DNA from: Marinitoga lauensis
GTDB lineage: Bacteria; Thermotogota; Thermotogae; Petrotogales; Petrotogaceae
Reading direction: 5' to 3'
Assembly (NCBI RefSeq): GCF_004135675.1
Contig: NZ_QHLX01000005.1
Location: 124,001-188,000, forward strand
DNA length: 64,000 nt
The notes under the pieces are model-generated. The model was given only the letters and a program-made list of their open reading frames with translations. It was not told where the DNA came from and ran no database searches. The position numbers were made by a program, and so were the translations under genes. Below, piece by piece: positions 8,709-19,614 of this stretch (position 1 is the stretch's first letter; each line of letters begins with the position of its first letter).

Positions 8709-9892
8709 TGTCTCAAGATAATAAAAAAGTTCTTTTACAGGTTGATAACTTAAAAAAATATTTCCCTGTTAGAGCTGGAGTTTTTAAAAGAGTTGTAGCA
8801 CATGTTAAGGCTGTTGATGATATTTCCTTCAAAGTATATGAAGGTGAAACAATTGGATTAGTTGGTGAATCTGGTTGTGGTAAAAGTACGACTGGAATGA
8901 CAATTTTAAGATTATTAAATCCAACGGATGGTAGAATTGTTGTAGATGGATTGGATACAACACCTTTATTTTTACCTAAAACAAGAGCAAATAAATATAT
9001 ACATGAAATATATATAAGCAGATTTAATGAATTAAAAAATAAATATAAATCAGAAGATGAAGTAATAAAAAATCTTAAAGATGATGTAGATAAAAAATAT
9101 GCAAAAATATATTTTGAAAAAGGTTCACATGGATTGCACCATGAAATGTTATCTAACATAAATGAAAAAAGAAAATGGTTTAGAAGAAATATGCAAATTA
9201 TATTCCAGGACCCATATTCTTCATTAAACCCAAGATTAAGAATAAGAAGTATAATAGCAGAAGGATTATTCACACATGGGTTAGTGAAAAGTGGAGCAGA
9301 AGCAACAGAAAAAATAAAAGATTTATTAGAAAAAGTTGGTCTATCATCAGAATATATATACAGATTCCCACATGAATTTTCCGGTGGTCAAAGACAAAGA
9401 ATTGGTATTGCAAGGGCTTTAGCATTAAACCCAAAACTTATTGTAGCTGATGAAGCTGTATCAGCTCTTGATGTATCTATTCAATCGCAGGTTATAAACC
9501 TATTAGAAGATTTACAAAAAGAATTTAAATTAACATATGTATTTATTGCTCACGATTTAGCTGTTGTTAAACACATCTCTGATAGAGTTGCTGTTATGTA
9601 CCTTGGTAAAATAGTAGAATTAGCAGATAAAAAAGCATTATTTGATAATCCATTACATCCATATACAGTAGCATTAATGTCTGCTATTCCAATACCAGAT
9701 CCAGAATACAAGAAAAAGAGAATCATTTTACAGGGTGATGTTCCAAGTCCTATCAATCCGCCAAGTGGTTGTAGATTCCATACCAGATGTCCAATAGCTA
9801 AGGATATATGTTCTAAAAAAGAACCGCCACTGGTAGATATGGGCGATGGGCATATGGTTGCATGTCACTTTGCAGGACAATTCAAAGGATAA
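8708..9892 (+). CDS. oppF: Oligopeptide-type ABC transporter ATPase OppF with helical insertion
   Basis: Second ATPase of the importer, 394 residues against about 310-330 in typical OppF. Walker [10 protein letters not shown] lies near residue 57 and the Q-loop [12 protein letters not shown] near residue 162, so they are about 100 residues apart instead of the usual 45-50. The extra segment is charged and predicted helical ([17 protein letters not shown] and following). Signature FSGGQRQR, Walker [19 protein letters not shown] and the C-terminal cysteine motif ([14 protein letters not shown]) are normal. It ends the opp operon at a strong terminator. Confidence 0.92.
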   Translation: MSQDNKKVLLQVDNLKKYFPVRAGVFKRVVAHVKAVDDISFKVYEGETIGLVGESGCGKSTTGMTILRLLNPTDGRIVVDGLDTTPLFLPKTRANKYIHEIYISRFNELKNKYKSEDEVIKNLKDDVDKKYAKIYFEKGSHGLHHEMLSNINEKRKWFRRNMQIIFQDPYSSLNPRLRIRSIIAEGLFTHGLVKSGAEATEKIKDLLEKVGLSSEYIYRFPHEFSGGQRQRIGIARALALNPKLIVADEAVSALDVSIQSQVINLLEDLQKEFKLTYVFIAHDLAVVKHISDRVAVMYLGKIVELADKKALFDNPLHPYTVALMSAIPIPDPEYKKKRIILQGDVPSPINPPSGCRFHTRCPIAKDICSKKEPPLVDMGDGHMVACHFAGQFKG

Positions 9893-9928
9893 CAAAATAA
9901 TTTTTAAAAGTTCTATAGATATAATAAA

Positions 9929-9955
9929 AAACAAGGCGGATTTCCGCCTTGTTTT
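9929..9955. terminator. Bidirectional terminator between oppF and the convergent minus-strand operon
   Basis: Ten-base stem AACAAGGCGG / CCGCCTTGTT with loop ATTT, T-rich on the right and A-rich on the left, so it can serve both converging transcription units. Confidence 0.85.
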
Positions 9956-10325
9956 AATAATTTTTTGAACTATTTGATAATCTGAAAGTTTCTGTTCTAT
10001 CATTATCATTTACAATATGTAAATATCTGTCTTTAGCTTCTTTAGCTTTTTTCCTTATTATTGAAGGTAAATCTGATGATTCAAACTCTTCTTTTAAAAT
10101 ATTCATTAATGGTTCTTCAAAATAAAATCCATCTTCAGTTTCCTCATCGAAAACTATGTAATTTAAATGCTCATCTGTGATTTTGTCAGGGAATGCTTTT
10201 TTTAAAAAATTAAGTGTGTATTTTGCAAATACATCTACAACATCCTGTGGCTTTTTTGCATGATTCAACATGTCATGATACTCTTTTCTTGTTTCTTCAT
10301 AAAATTTCACGTAAGATTTCATCAT
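9954..10325 (-). CDS. Uncharacterised 123-residue cytoplasmic protein
   Basis: Soluble, charged, probably all-helical protein beginning MMKSYVKFYEETRKEYHDML. The start is placed at the ATG pair at 10325-10320 behind GGGAGGGGAAAGA. No signal peptide, cysteines or recognisable catalytic motif are seen, and I do not recognise the family. It is the last gene of the minus-strand run that includes serS and rsmE, 59 bases after rsmE. It reads without a break, and its stop lies in the shared terminator. Confidence 0.6.
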   Translation of the reverse strand: MMKSYVKFYEETRKEYHDMLNHAKKPQDVVDVFAKYTLNFLKKAFPDKITDEHLNYIVFDEETEDGFYFEEPLMNILKEEFESSDLPSIIRKKAKEAKDRYLHIVNDNDRTETFRLSNSSKNY

Positions 10326-10384
10326 TCTTTCCCCTCCCATTTATAAGTCTGATATTTATGACTCAAATGAGATGGGAAAAGTTC

Positions 10385-11076
10385 TTAATATAATCTATTA
10401 TAATAATAGTTTAAGATACTCATAGTATAAATTCCAGCAGTCTCAAAACGCATAATAGTATTTCCAAGATTTATTCTGTGAAAATGATTGGGAATATTAT
10501 TTAATTCATTTTTTGAAAACCCCATATCAGGTCCTAATATTACTGAGACAATTTCTGGCTGATTTAAAGTATTTAAAATATTTTTTAAAGTATTTTGAGC
10601 AGTTAAGTCAAGAATAATGGGATTTTTTATATCTTTAAAATTTTCAAATTTAAAGAAATCTATTTTTGGGAATAAATAATTTTCAGATTGTTTTGAGCTT
10701 TCAATAATTGTTTTTTTAAATTTTTCCAGAGATTTAAATTTTAATTGTGATTTTTGTCCAGAATAAATAAAAATATTGTTTACACGCAGTTCTACTAATT
10801 TTTCTATCAGAATTTTCATTCTATCAAACTTGCTTGCACCAATATAAAAATCGATTTGTGGCTTAAATGTTTTTGTATAGCGTTTTATTTCAATAATTTC
10901 GCATATTGTTTCATTTTTTTTAATTTTTTCAATTTTACAAAGGAATATATTTCCTGTACCATCAAAGACTTTTATTTCATCATTTTCTTTTAGTCTTACA
11001 ATTTTCAGGTGTGCTGTTTCATTTTTATCCAGAAAGATTTTTTCATTTAAAAATTTTCCGTAAAAAATATTGGGCA

Positions 11077-11077
<1 letters not shown>
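10385..11077 (-). CDS. rsmE: 16S rRNA (uracil-1498-N3)-methyltransferase RsmE
   Basis: A 230-residue SPOUT-family methyltransferase. Landmarks: an N-terminal PUA-like part (HLKIVRLKENDEIKVFDG), IGASKFDRMKILIEKLVELRV, KSLEKFKKTIIESSKQS, and the C-terminal knot with SVILGPDMGFSKNEL and INLGNTIMRFETAGIYTMSI. Family role: methylation of U1498 of 16S rRNA using S-adenosylmethionine. Its start overlaps the serS stop by one base (TAATG), so the two are translationally coupled. Confidence 0.88.
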
Positions 11078-12344
<1,267 letters not shown>

Positions 12345-12348
<4 letters not shown>

Positions 12349-12985
12349 TTGCTTTCCTCCTTATCCTTTATTTCAAGAGTTAATTTAACTTTTTCTGCAG
12401 ATATCTCATTTTTGTCTGTTTTAAATGTTGCTTGAGAAGTTTTCATATCAATTTTTTTCTTTTCATTTTTTATTTGAACATCATCTTTTAAAACTAAAAT
12501 CTTTGTATTTTCATCATAATCAAATGATTTTGCGAAAATCAAATAGTCGTCTTTAATAATTTTTACCAGTGAATTTTTATTATCCATTTTACCTGAATAT
12601 GTTTTATTTTTATTATCGAAAGTTATTTCATCACAAATATATAAATTTCTTTTTTTCTTTTTTAGTAAAATTTTAGTTTGTACATTTCCTCTTAATAGTC
12701 CAGTATCTTTTTTAAATCATAATTTAAAAGAGAAGAAGTGGCTTCCATTGTATCAGTTTTAATTTTTATATTTCCTTTAGATTCAAGTTTTCTCCATTCG
12801 TCATTGACTAAAGTAACTGTAGCCAAATCAGTTAGGACCTCCAATGTATCTTTGATTACTTGAACATCATTCTTTAATACATAAAAATCATCGCCTCCTT
12901 TAACGGAGTTAGCACTAACATGAATAGTTGAAGAGAAAGAAATAGCAACAGATATTAGAAATAAGAGTAAGAGTATTTTTTTCAT
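12345..12985 (-). CDS. LptA/OstA-like periplasmic protein, frame broken once
   Basis: A 213-residue exported protein: signal peptide MKKILLLLFLISVAISFSS, then repeating beta-strand units with the OstA/LptA feel (HVSANSVKGG, YVLKNDVQVIKDT, GNIKIKTDTMEATSS, LRGNVQTK, VLKDDVQIKNEKKKIDMKTSQATFKTDKNEISAEKV split over two halves). LptA proteins form a beta-jellyroll bridge that carries lipid across the periplasm; here it may serve outer-sheath assembly (inference). The frame breaks near 12715, in a run of six A that needs seven. ATG at 12985 overlaps the stop of the gene upstream. Assignment rests on repeat pattern, not on a strict motif. Confidence 0.6.
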
Positions 12986-13772
12986 TATATTACCTCCAAA
13001 TTTTTATTTATCCAGGATTGAGCCATTTTTTTTGCATTGTTGTATGATGCGCCACTTAAAGATAATGAAGTTAATTTTAAAGGCGTTAAAACATCTTTTT
13101 CTTTAGTAATTATATCAAATAATTTCTTTTTTCTCAAAAAAAATGAATAAAGTAATATTTCTGCTCCATTTTTTGGTGTTGGTAATTTCAAAGAGCATTC
13201 TAAAGAGGCAACAACATCTATGTCATCTAATTTTAATGGACATAATGAAATTTCTGCTGTTGGAACCAGCCACTTTTCTTTGTAATCAAAGTATTTAAAG
13301 AAAGGGGTGATGAAAAAGAAGCTAATAAAGCGTCTATATAATATTCATTGGGACTAAAATTATAAATTTCGTTTTTGGAAATATCATAACTTTCAATTTC
13401 AAAAAAACTTCCTAAATCTTTTATTTTAAGATTACCAAAGTAATTTCTTAATTCTTTTTCTAATTCTTTATGAGATTCAAATTCAAATTGTTTTTTTCTG
13501 TTTAATTTCCATAATGTAATAGCTTGATTATACAAATTTTCATATATTTTGTCTTTAAAAAAGTATCTGTTTAATATTTTAGAATTTTTATAAATTCGAT
13601 CATTTTTCCAAAAAATTATTTTTATATTTTGATATAAAAATATTATTAATGAACTAATACCAGAAACTCTTAAAAAAATTGGAATATCATGATTAATAAA
13701 TTCAGCAATAATACCAGAATTCCAGTATATACCATATTTGAAATCACCAGAGGCAATTCTAATTTCTTTCAT
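12985..13772 (-). CDS. Degenerate patatin-like protein (catalytic residues lost), frame broken once
   Basis: A 262-residue protein whose segments align to the patatin encoded immediately upstream. Its PIFLRVSGISSLIIFLY matches PISISGCSAGSLIGALY without gaps, but the nucleophile serine is replaced by glycine and the GxSxG elbow is gone. Its DALLASFSSPLSLN matches DAVMASSNVPAAFT, but the following DGG of the catalytic dyad is missing. The glycine-rich oxyanion loop is also lost. I infer a pseudoenzyme derived from a patatin duplication. ATG at 13772 lies within the end of the patatin gene. The frame breaks near 13278, where an A run is one short (KKWLVPTAEISLC). The next start overlaps by one base (TAATG). 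Confidence 0.6.
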
Positions 13773-14550
13773 TTTTATCACTTCTTTCGAGCTTCTTTTT
13801 TGCTTCTAGATAAATTTCTTTATATTTATCAAATTCATACCACTGATATATGGAATTGAATATATACACTTCGTCAGCATTTTTTAAATGATTATTTGTT
13901 ATTAAATCAGCACTTAAAGAAGAAATAAAATTAATATATTCTAAACCATCATTAAATTTTTCATTTTTTTGTGGTATATGTGAAGCAACAATATATTTTG
14001 CTCCCAATTTCCTGCAGAGATTAACAGGAACTTCTTCGAGCGTTCCGCCATCAATTAAGGTCATTCCACCCATTAATTTAGGTGTAAACGCGGCAGGCAC
14101 ATTTGATGATGCCATTACAGCATCTAAAATATAACCTTCTGTGATTTCTTCTATGGTTTCAGATTCAATGTCCAATGCGATAGCGCCAAAAGGAATTTTG
14201 CAATCAGAAAATCTTTTTTTATAGAAAAGAGATTTTAATAAACTGAATAATAAGTCGTTATTCAAAATTCCAGGAGAAGATAATAGTTTTGCGAATCCAG
14301 CAATTTTATTTTCAAGACTTTTTTTTATGTGGGCTATTTCTCTTGTTGAATGGTTGATAATATAACTAAGTTTTCTCATAACTATTTTACTATCAGGTTC
14401 CAATGCATATAAAGCGCCTATTAAAGAACCGGCGCTACACCCGCTTATAGATATGGGTTTTTTATTATATTTTTTTTCTAAATATTCTATTAAAGCAATA
14501 TGTGCCATTCCACGAATGCCACCACTACCTAAAGCAATTCCATAATTCAT
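13759..14550 (-). CDS. Patatin-like phospholipase (RssA-type)
   Basis: A 263-residue patatin-domain lipid acyl hydrolase. Oxyanion loop GSGGIRG (residues 8-14), nucleophile elbow GCSAG with S39, and catalytic D167 in DGG are all intact, as is DAVMASSNVPAAF. No signal peptide, so it probably acts in the cytoplasm or at the inner face of the membrane. The start overlaps the stop of the coiled-coil protein gene (TAATG), placing it in the same operon and suggesting a role in envelope lipid turnover. It is followed by its degenerate relative with a 14-base overlap. Confidence 0.85.
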   Translation of the reverse strand: MNYGIALGSGGIRGMAHIALIEYLEKKYNKKPISISGCSAGSLIGALYALEPDSKIVMRKLSYIINHSTREIAHIKKSLENKIAGFAKLLSSPGILNNDLLFSLLKSLFYKKRFSDCKIPFGAIALDIESETIEEITEGYILDAVMASSNVPAAFTPKLMGGMTLIDGGTLEEVPVNLCRKLGAKYIVASHIPQKNEKFNDGLEYINFISSLSADLITNNHLKNADEVYIFNSIYQWYEFDKYKEIYLEAKKKLERSDKNERN

Positions 14551-16880
14551 TACATTCCTCCCATTATTACATAAACTGCAATGCCTCCAACAATTCCACC
14601 AACTAAACTGTATATTATATTGTTTAATATATTTTGATTGTTAATATTGCTTTCTAAATTTTCTACTTTGCTTTTCAAAGAATTTATATCTGCTGATTCT
14701 TTTTTCATCTCTAATATTTCTGATGTAAGTTTATTGTTTTGTGATTTTAATTCTGTGATTTCTTTTTCTAGGTTTATGACTTTTTCATCTAAATATGAAG
14801 TATCTGAAACATGTTCTACTTTTTGCTCAACATTATTTAATCTTGTAATAATGGATTCTAAAGATTTCATATTTTCTTTTATTAAATCATCTTTTATTTG
14901 CATATATACGTAATTTTTAATATCATCAGATTTTTTCATAATTGATTGTGATACCATTTCTCCAATTATTTCTGTTAAAACATCTTTATTGTTAGAAGGA
15001 AGGTTTTCTAAATTGTATATGGAATTTTCTAATGATTTTAACCTATCCTCAAATGTATTTAATTGTAATACTTTTTTATCAAAATCACTTTTTAATTCAA
15101 ATAATGTTTTAGTATTGTTTATAACATCATTTTGTAATTTTTCAGTTGGCGGTTGCAAAGCTAAATCCTGAACCAGTTTATTCATATCCCTGATTTTCTT
15201 GGTTAGCTCTTCATTTTTGGCTTTTAATTCATTAATTGTTTTCAATTGATCGTTGATTTTCTGTATTTCCTGATAATTCTTTGTGCTCATTTGTTCCAGA
15301 TTACTAATCTTAGGTAATGCAGAATTTACATTTGTTAATAGTTCTCCGATATTTTTTAATCCGCTTTCTTTTACAGCATTTCTAAAATCCTCTAAATCTT
15401 TAGACATATTTAAAACCTGTGCGGTTAAATTTGAGACTGCATAATCGTTAGTGTTAATTCTTGATTCAATCTGATCTAACTTTGTAAATAAGTTGGATAT
15501 ACTTTCATTTTCTTTATCAAAAGCTGCTCCTTCCAATAACCCAATTCTTTGATCAAATTCCTGTAATTTTTTATTAAACTTATTTATTTCATTAGCAGCA
15601 TTTTCTAATTTCTCCATATTGTTAACTCTATCTTCAATTACGGACAATCTATCTAATAATTCTTTAGGTATTTTTGTTGAAATAGATGTTTTTATATCGC
15701 TTAATTCTTTTTGAACATCTAAAACTTTTTTATCAAGATTATTTAATCTGTTTGATGAGTCGGATAATATTGCTGAATATGAATTTGTCAGTTTTTCTAA
15801 TTCTTCAACTTTTATTTTTATTGAGTCTAAAGGGTCTATTTTATTTTCTATATTTTGCAATTTTTTAAATAATAATGTATCATTTGATATTGTTGAATAG
15901 TCTGTTGTTTTTATTCCAGAAGTTTCTAATTGTAATACTTTGTCGTTTAATTCCTTGATTTGATTATCTAATTCTGGGATTTTAGAAGTTAAATTAATCA
16001 AAGGTTTAACCTGAAAATCAAACTTTTGCTGAATTATATTATCAATATATTCGTTGGATGAAGATATTTCATTTTTCAAATTATTTATTTCATTCATCAA
16101 TTGTGTAATTGTAGCATTTTCACTGCTGTCTTTCCATCTCATTTGTGCTGAAACTTCATTTGTAATAAATAACTTTAAACCCTCTTTTTCTTTTGTAAAT
16201 AAATCATCTATATATGATTTATAATTACTCTGTTCTCTTTTTAAATAGTCATCAAGTGTATTTGTCATATATTCCTTTGTCTTTGCGAATTGATCCAACA
16301 CACCTTCCACTGCTTTTTCAAAATCATTCATTCTATTGCTAAACAAAACCATAGAAGCTAATGTAGTTTCATATAATTCGTTTATTTTTTCAACAGATTT
16401 TTTTTCAGCAACCATATAAGCATTTTGAGCTATAGTTTTAAATATAGGATTATTCGAATCAGTGGAATCTATAATTATTGCACTTTCTAAATTTTTAACT
16501 CTTGATGATAGATCCATTACAGTATTTTTAGTGTTTTTATAATCAGCATCAAGTGAAAAAATAAAATTCTCAAGAGTATATACTCTTTCAGGTAATTTTT
16601 CAGTTTCTAATTTTGTAAGTGATGCATCTAAAGTATTTAGTTCTTTTTTATAATTTTCATCAAGATAATCGAGGAATTTTGAACCAAAAATAGCAAGATC
16701 ATACCTTGAAACAGATATTGCACCATTAAATTTTCCTTGTGTATCAGTTTCCATTACCCCGGCATTAACAACTTTATATACATGTGGATAAACAGGAGAT
16801 TGTGGTTTTACATCGGTAATTTCACCAAATACGAATGATATAAACATTAATAGTATAATTGAAATAATAAATTTTTTCAT
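14550..16880 (-). CDS. Omp-alpha-like envelope rod protein: SLH-like head, coiled coil, C-terminal anchor
   Basis: A 776-residue exported protein with signal peptide (MKKFIISIILLMFISFVFG). Next comes a short SLH-like segment (about residues 25-70, including SVSRYDLAIFGSKFLDYL). A very long heptad-rich coiled coil follows (about 75-740), and a hydrophobic C-terminal helix (NIIYSLVGGIVGGIAVYVIMGG) ends the protein. This is the architecture of Thermotoga Omp-alpha, the rod that spans the periplasm and ties the outer sheath (toga) to the cell. The known T. maritima protein is about half this length, so this rod would be longer. No frame breaks. RBS GGGGGC precedes the ATG. Confidence 0.75.
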   Translation of the reverse strand: MKKFIISIILLMFISFVFGEITDVKPQSPVYPHVYKVVNAGVMETDTQGKFNGAISVSRYDLAIFGSKFLDYLDENYKKELNTLDASLTKLETEKLPERVYTLENFIFSLDADYKNTKNTVMDLSSRVKNLESAIIIDSTDSNNPIFKTIAQNAYMVAEKKSVEKINELYETTLASMVLFSNRMNDFEKAVEGVLDQFAKTKEYMTNTLDDYLKREQSNYKSYIDDLFTKEKEGLKLFITNEVSAQMRWKDSSENATITQLMNEINNLKNEISSSNEYIDNIIQQKFDFQVKPLINLTSKIPELDNQIKELNDKVLQLETSGIKTTDYSTISNDTLLFKKLQNIENKIDPLDSIKIKVEELEKLTNSYSAILSDSSNRLNNLDKKVLDVQKELSDIKTSISTKIPKELLDRLSVIEDRVNNMEKLENAANEINKFNKKLQEFDQRIGLLEGAAFDKENESISNLFTKLDQIESRINTNDYAVSNLTAQVLNMSKDLEDFRNAVKESGLKNIGELLTNVNSALPKISNLEQMSTKNYQEIQKINDQLKTINELKAKNEELTKKIRDMNKLVQDLALQPPTEKLQNDVINNTKTLFELKSDFDKKVLQLNTFEDRLKSLENSIYNLENLPSNNKDVLTEIIGEMVSQSIMKKSDDIKNYVYMQIKDDLIKENMKSLESIITRLNNVEQKVEHVSDTSYLDEKVINLEKEITELKSQNNKLTSEILEMKKESADINSLKSKVENLESNINNQNILNNIIYSLVGGIVGGIAVYVIMGGM

Positions 16881-16892
16881 TTTTTTGCCCCC

Positions 16893-18580
16893 TTAATACC
16901 AATTATCAAGATTGATGTATTTCCCTTCATCTGTTAAATATATAAATCTTTCAGCAATTTTTTTCTGTCCTTTATATATCGCGATTTTATGTACACCATA
17001 TTCTAATCTTAAATCTAATTCAGATGATGAATATTTAATGTCATCTACATAAATATCAAAAGTTTTAGTTTTTATAATTTTTACAGGTACGAGATTTGCT
17101 TTTGAGAAAAATATAACTCTATGTTCATAATTATTTATGTTAATATTGATATTATAAGTTTTTCCATCTGGGAATTTAAATGTGATATTATGTGTTCCAG
17201 AATTTAAAACATGTCCTAAAACATAACCTTTATTGATATATTTTCCATCAATATATATCAAAGCATAGGTTGACGAAGTAAATAATGAAACAGCACCAAC
17301 ATTTTCACTATTTGTTAAAAACACAGTTTGTGATCTGTTTTTTCTTAAAATAGTTGATTTTTTGGAATTTAAATAATAAATATCTATATTTTTAGTGTTC
17401 TGGATTGTATTTATTAAAATTGTTGATGGTGTGAATGCATACTTATCACCAATATATGTTAATATTTTTTCTTGGGATAAAACTTCAATAGAGGTTGATA
17501 ATCTTGGATTTAAGATAATTTCTTTTGGGGAATCTTTGTTTATAATGTATCTAAAAAATATACTGTTATCTTTTTCAGAAGTGATTTCAATTATATGAGG
17601 CATTCCATCTAACTCTAAATATTCAATGTTTTTTCCGATAAATTTACCATCTAAATAAAAATCCAAACCATTAACATCTTGAAACTTTATAATTCTACTA
17701 TTTTCATATAATTCAAAAAAAAGTTGTTTTTTAGAGAAAGATTTATCTAAGTTTATTGTTAATTCTTTTGAGATGTAACCAATTTTTGATAAAATAATCT
17801 TTAGATTTCCTGAAGGAACTGTAAATGTATTGGGAGTATATCCCATTCTTTTACCATTGATTGTAACTAAAGCATTTTGTGGTGAAGAATCAACATACAA
17901 TTGAATTCCTTTTTTAGTTCATATTTAAGATTAACTGGCTCATCGCTTTTTAGGGATATACTTTTTTCAAGAGTTAAATAACCACTTTTTTCTAATTTTA
18001 AATTGTATTTTTTATTTAAAGATAAAATTGTAGAATAAGGTGTTTCTCCAACAAAAACATTATTTATATATAAATTTGCAATTGGGGTAGATTCTATGGT
18101 TATCATTCCATTTGGAATAAAATCGACATTAATATCAGTTGTCTCAAAAGGTCTTAAATTTAATTCGATTTCTTGAGATTTATAGTTTTTTGAAGAAAGA
18201 ATAACTTTATTAATATTTATAGGGATTTTTAAAATTTCACTGTTATGTATCAATAATTTATTATTATCAAACATAATATAAAAAGAATTCAAATTTGAAT
18301 GAAAAATTACAGAGGCCAACGGGATTAGTTCTGCTGTTATTTCTTTATCTGAATCTATTGAAATAGATGTTTTAAAATCTTTATAACCATATTTTGATAT
18401 TAATATATTATATGTTCCTTTATTTAATTGAATAATTTCTTTGGTTCTTTTCATTGTTAATGTATATTGATTGTTAACGTACACTAGAGCTCCTTTTGGA
18501 GCATTAATTGTTAGCTGAAATGAAAAAGATAATATAGTGAAGGTTAAGAATATAATTAAGATAAAATTATTCTTTTTCAT
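16893..18580 (-). CDS. Exported PEGA-domain protein, frame broken once
   Basis: A 562-residue secreted protein: signal peptide (MKKNNFILIIFLTFTILSFS), then a series of PEGA-type beta modules. Examples are GALVYVNNQYTLTMKRTKEI, PIANLYINNVFVGETPYST and NALVTINGKRMGYTPNTFTV, each followed by a KxGY turn (KYGYKDF, KSGYLTL, KIGYISK). PEGA domains are found in surface and S-layer-associated proteins; the exact role is unknown. The frame breaks near 17907, in a run of six A that needs seven (YELKKGIQLYVDSS). The gene lies 12 bases upstream of the Omp-alpha-like gene, so the two products may act together at the sheath. Confidence 0.75.
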
Positions 18581-19010
18581 TATTCCTCACCTCATTTATA
18601 ATATCATCCAGATTTTTCAGCTGATTCATTAATTTTTCTGGGTTTTCAATTTGAGACAATACTTTATTCATAAATTCGACACGAGCCTTGATAACTTCTT
18701 TTATAACATTTTCGCCTTTTTGAGTTATCTGGATTGTTGTAACCCTTTTATCTTTTTCATCTTTGGTTTTTTGTAGATAACCTGAGTTTTCTAATCTGTT
18801 TATTAAACCAGTTGTAGTACTTTTTGTAATACCTAAAGCAATACTAATATCAGTAACTCTTTTTGGACCTCTGAAATATATAATTTGAAGTAAGTCAAAT
18901 TGTGCGGGAGAAATTTCACTGTTTTTAATGATTTTTCTACCCTCAACTTTGATTTTAAAACATATATCCCTTAAAATTTTTTCAAAATTTTCTAATCTTG
19001 TTTTTTCCAT
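18567..19010 (-). CDS. MarR-family transcriptional regulator
   Basis: A 147-residue winged-helix regulator: dimerisation helices at both ends, recognition helix region DISIALGITKSTTTGLINRLENSGYLQKT shown here in two parts (DISIALGITKSTTTG, LINRLENSGYL), and wing KDEKDKRVTTIQITQKG. It is the first gene of the envelope operon and its end overlaps the PEGA gene by 14 bases, so it probably autoregulates and controls the sheath genes. It is transcribed divergently from the membrane protein gene at 19061, with only 50 bases between the starts. The ligand is unknown. Confidence 0.88.
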   Translation of the reverse strand: MEKTRLENFEKILRDICFKIKVEGRKIIKNSEISPAQFDLLQIIYFRGPKRVTDISIALGITKSTTTGLINRLENSGYLQKTKDEKDKRVTTIQITQKGENVIKEVIKARVEFMNKVLSQIENPEKLMNQLKNLDDIINEVRNNEKE

Positions 19011-19060
19011 GATGTTCCTCCTATCTAAATATTTTTATTTTTGAAAGTGAGGTAATTAAG

Positions 19061-19527
19061 TTGGTAAAAAATATAACCTTTTCTGCTATGCTAAGTGTTA
19101 TAACGGTATTACTATTTACTTCTCAAATGTTTATTCCTGTTTTTGGAATACTTATATCCTTTTTTAGTTTAATACCTTTAATACTTGTATATAAACTTAC
19201 AGATATGAAATATTTCATAATTTCAACATTAACTTCCGGTTTTTTGATTTTAATCTTAAATGACCTTTTTGGATTAATATTTTTTGCAACCTATTTACTA
19301 CCACCAGTGTTAAGTATAGTATATAATAAAAAAAATATAATCCCCCACATTATATTTTTTCTCGTGCCGGTGGCATCATCCTATTTTATGTATAAATCTT
19401 TTTTTAATATAAAAATATTTGAATATTTATGGCCATTAATTGGGCATCAACATTTATTGTAGTAAAATTTTATTATATAAAGATATCCAGTTTAATAATA
19501 AAGGGATTAAAAGCAAAAGGTTTTTAA
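19061..19527 (+). CDS. Small polytopic membrane protein (DUF2232/ECF-like), frame broken once
   Basis: A 155-residue protein with about five hydrophobic helices (ITFSAMLSVITVLLFTSQMF, ILISFFSLIPLILVYKL and others). TTG start at 19061 follows GTGAGGT. The pattern of an N-terminal helix followed by PLILVYKLTDMKYFIISTL resembles DUF2232-type or ECF substrate-binding membrane proteins, but I cannot assign a substrate. The frame breaks near 19449; adding one T restores WPLIWASTFIVVKFYYIK and a stop at 19527. It is divergent from the MarR gene and may be one of its targets. Confidence 0.55.
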
Positions 19528-19578
19528 TTTCCATATACTATATTTTATCAGAAAAACGGCAAAAAATAAAATGTATGA

Positions 19579-19584
19579 TATAAT
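19579..19584 (+). promoter_or_regulatory. -10 element of the RNA methyltransferase gene
   Basis: TGATATAAT contains a TATAAT with an extended TG, 31 bases before the ATG at 19615. No good -35 is visible. Confidence 0.5.
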
Positions 19585-19614
19585 GGAATTAGATAAAATT
19601 AAGAGGTGATTAAA

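Noticed and set aside
14638..15868. Plus-strand open frames inside the coiled-coil gene
   Set aside because: Low-complexity Ser/Phe/Leu products antisense to a heptad-rich gene, without ribosome sites.
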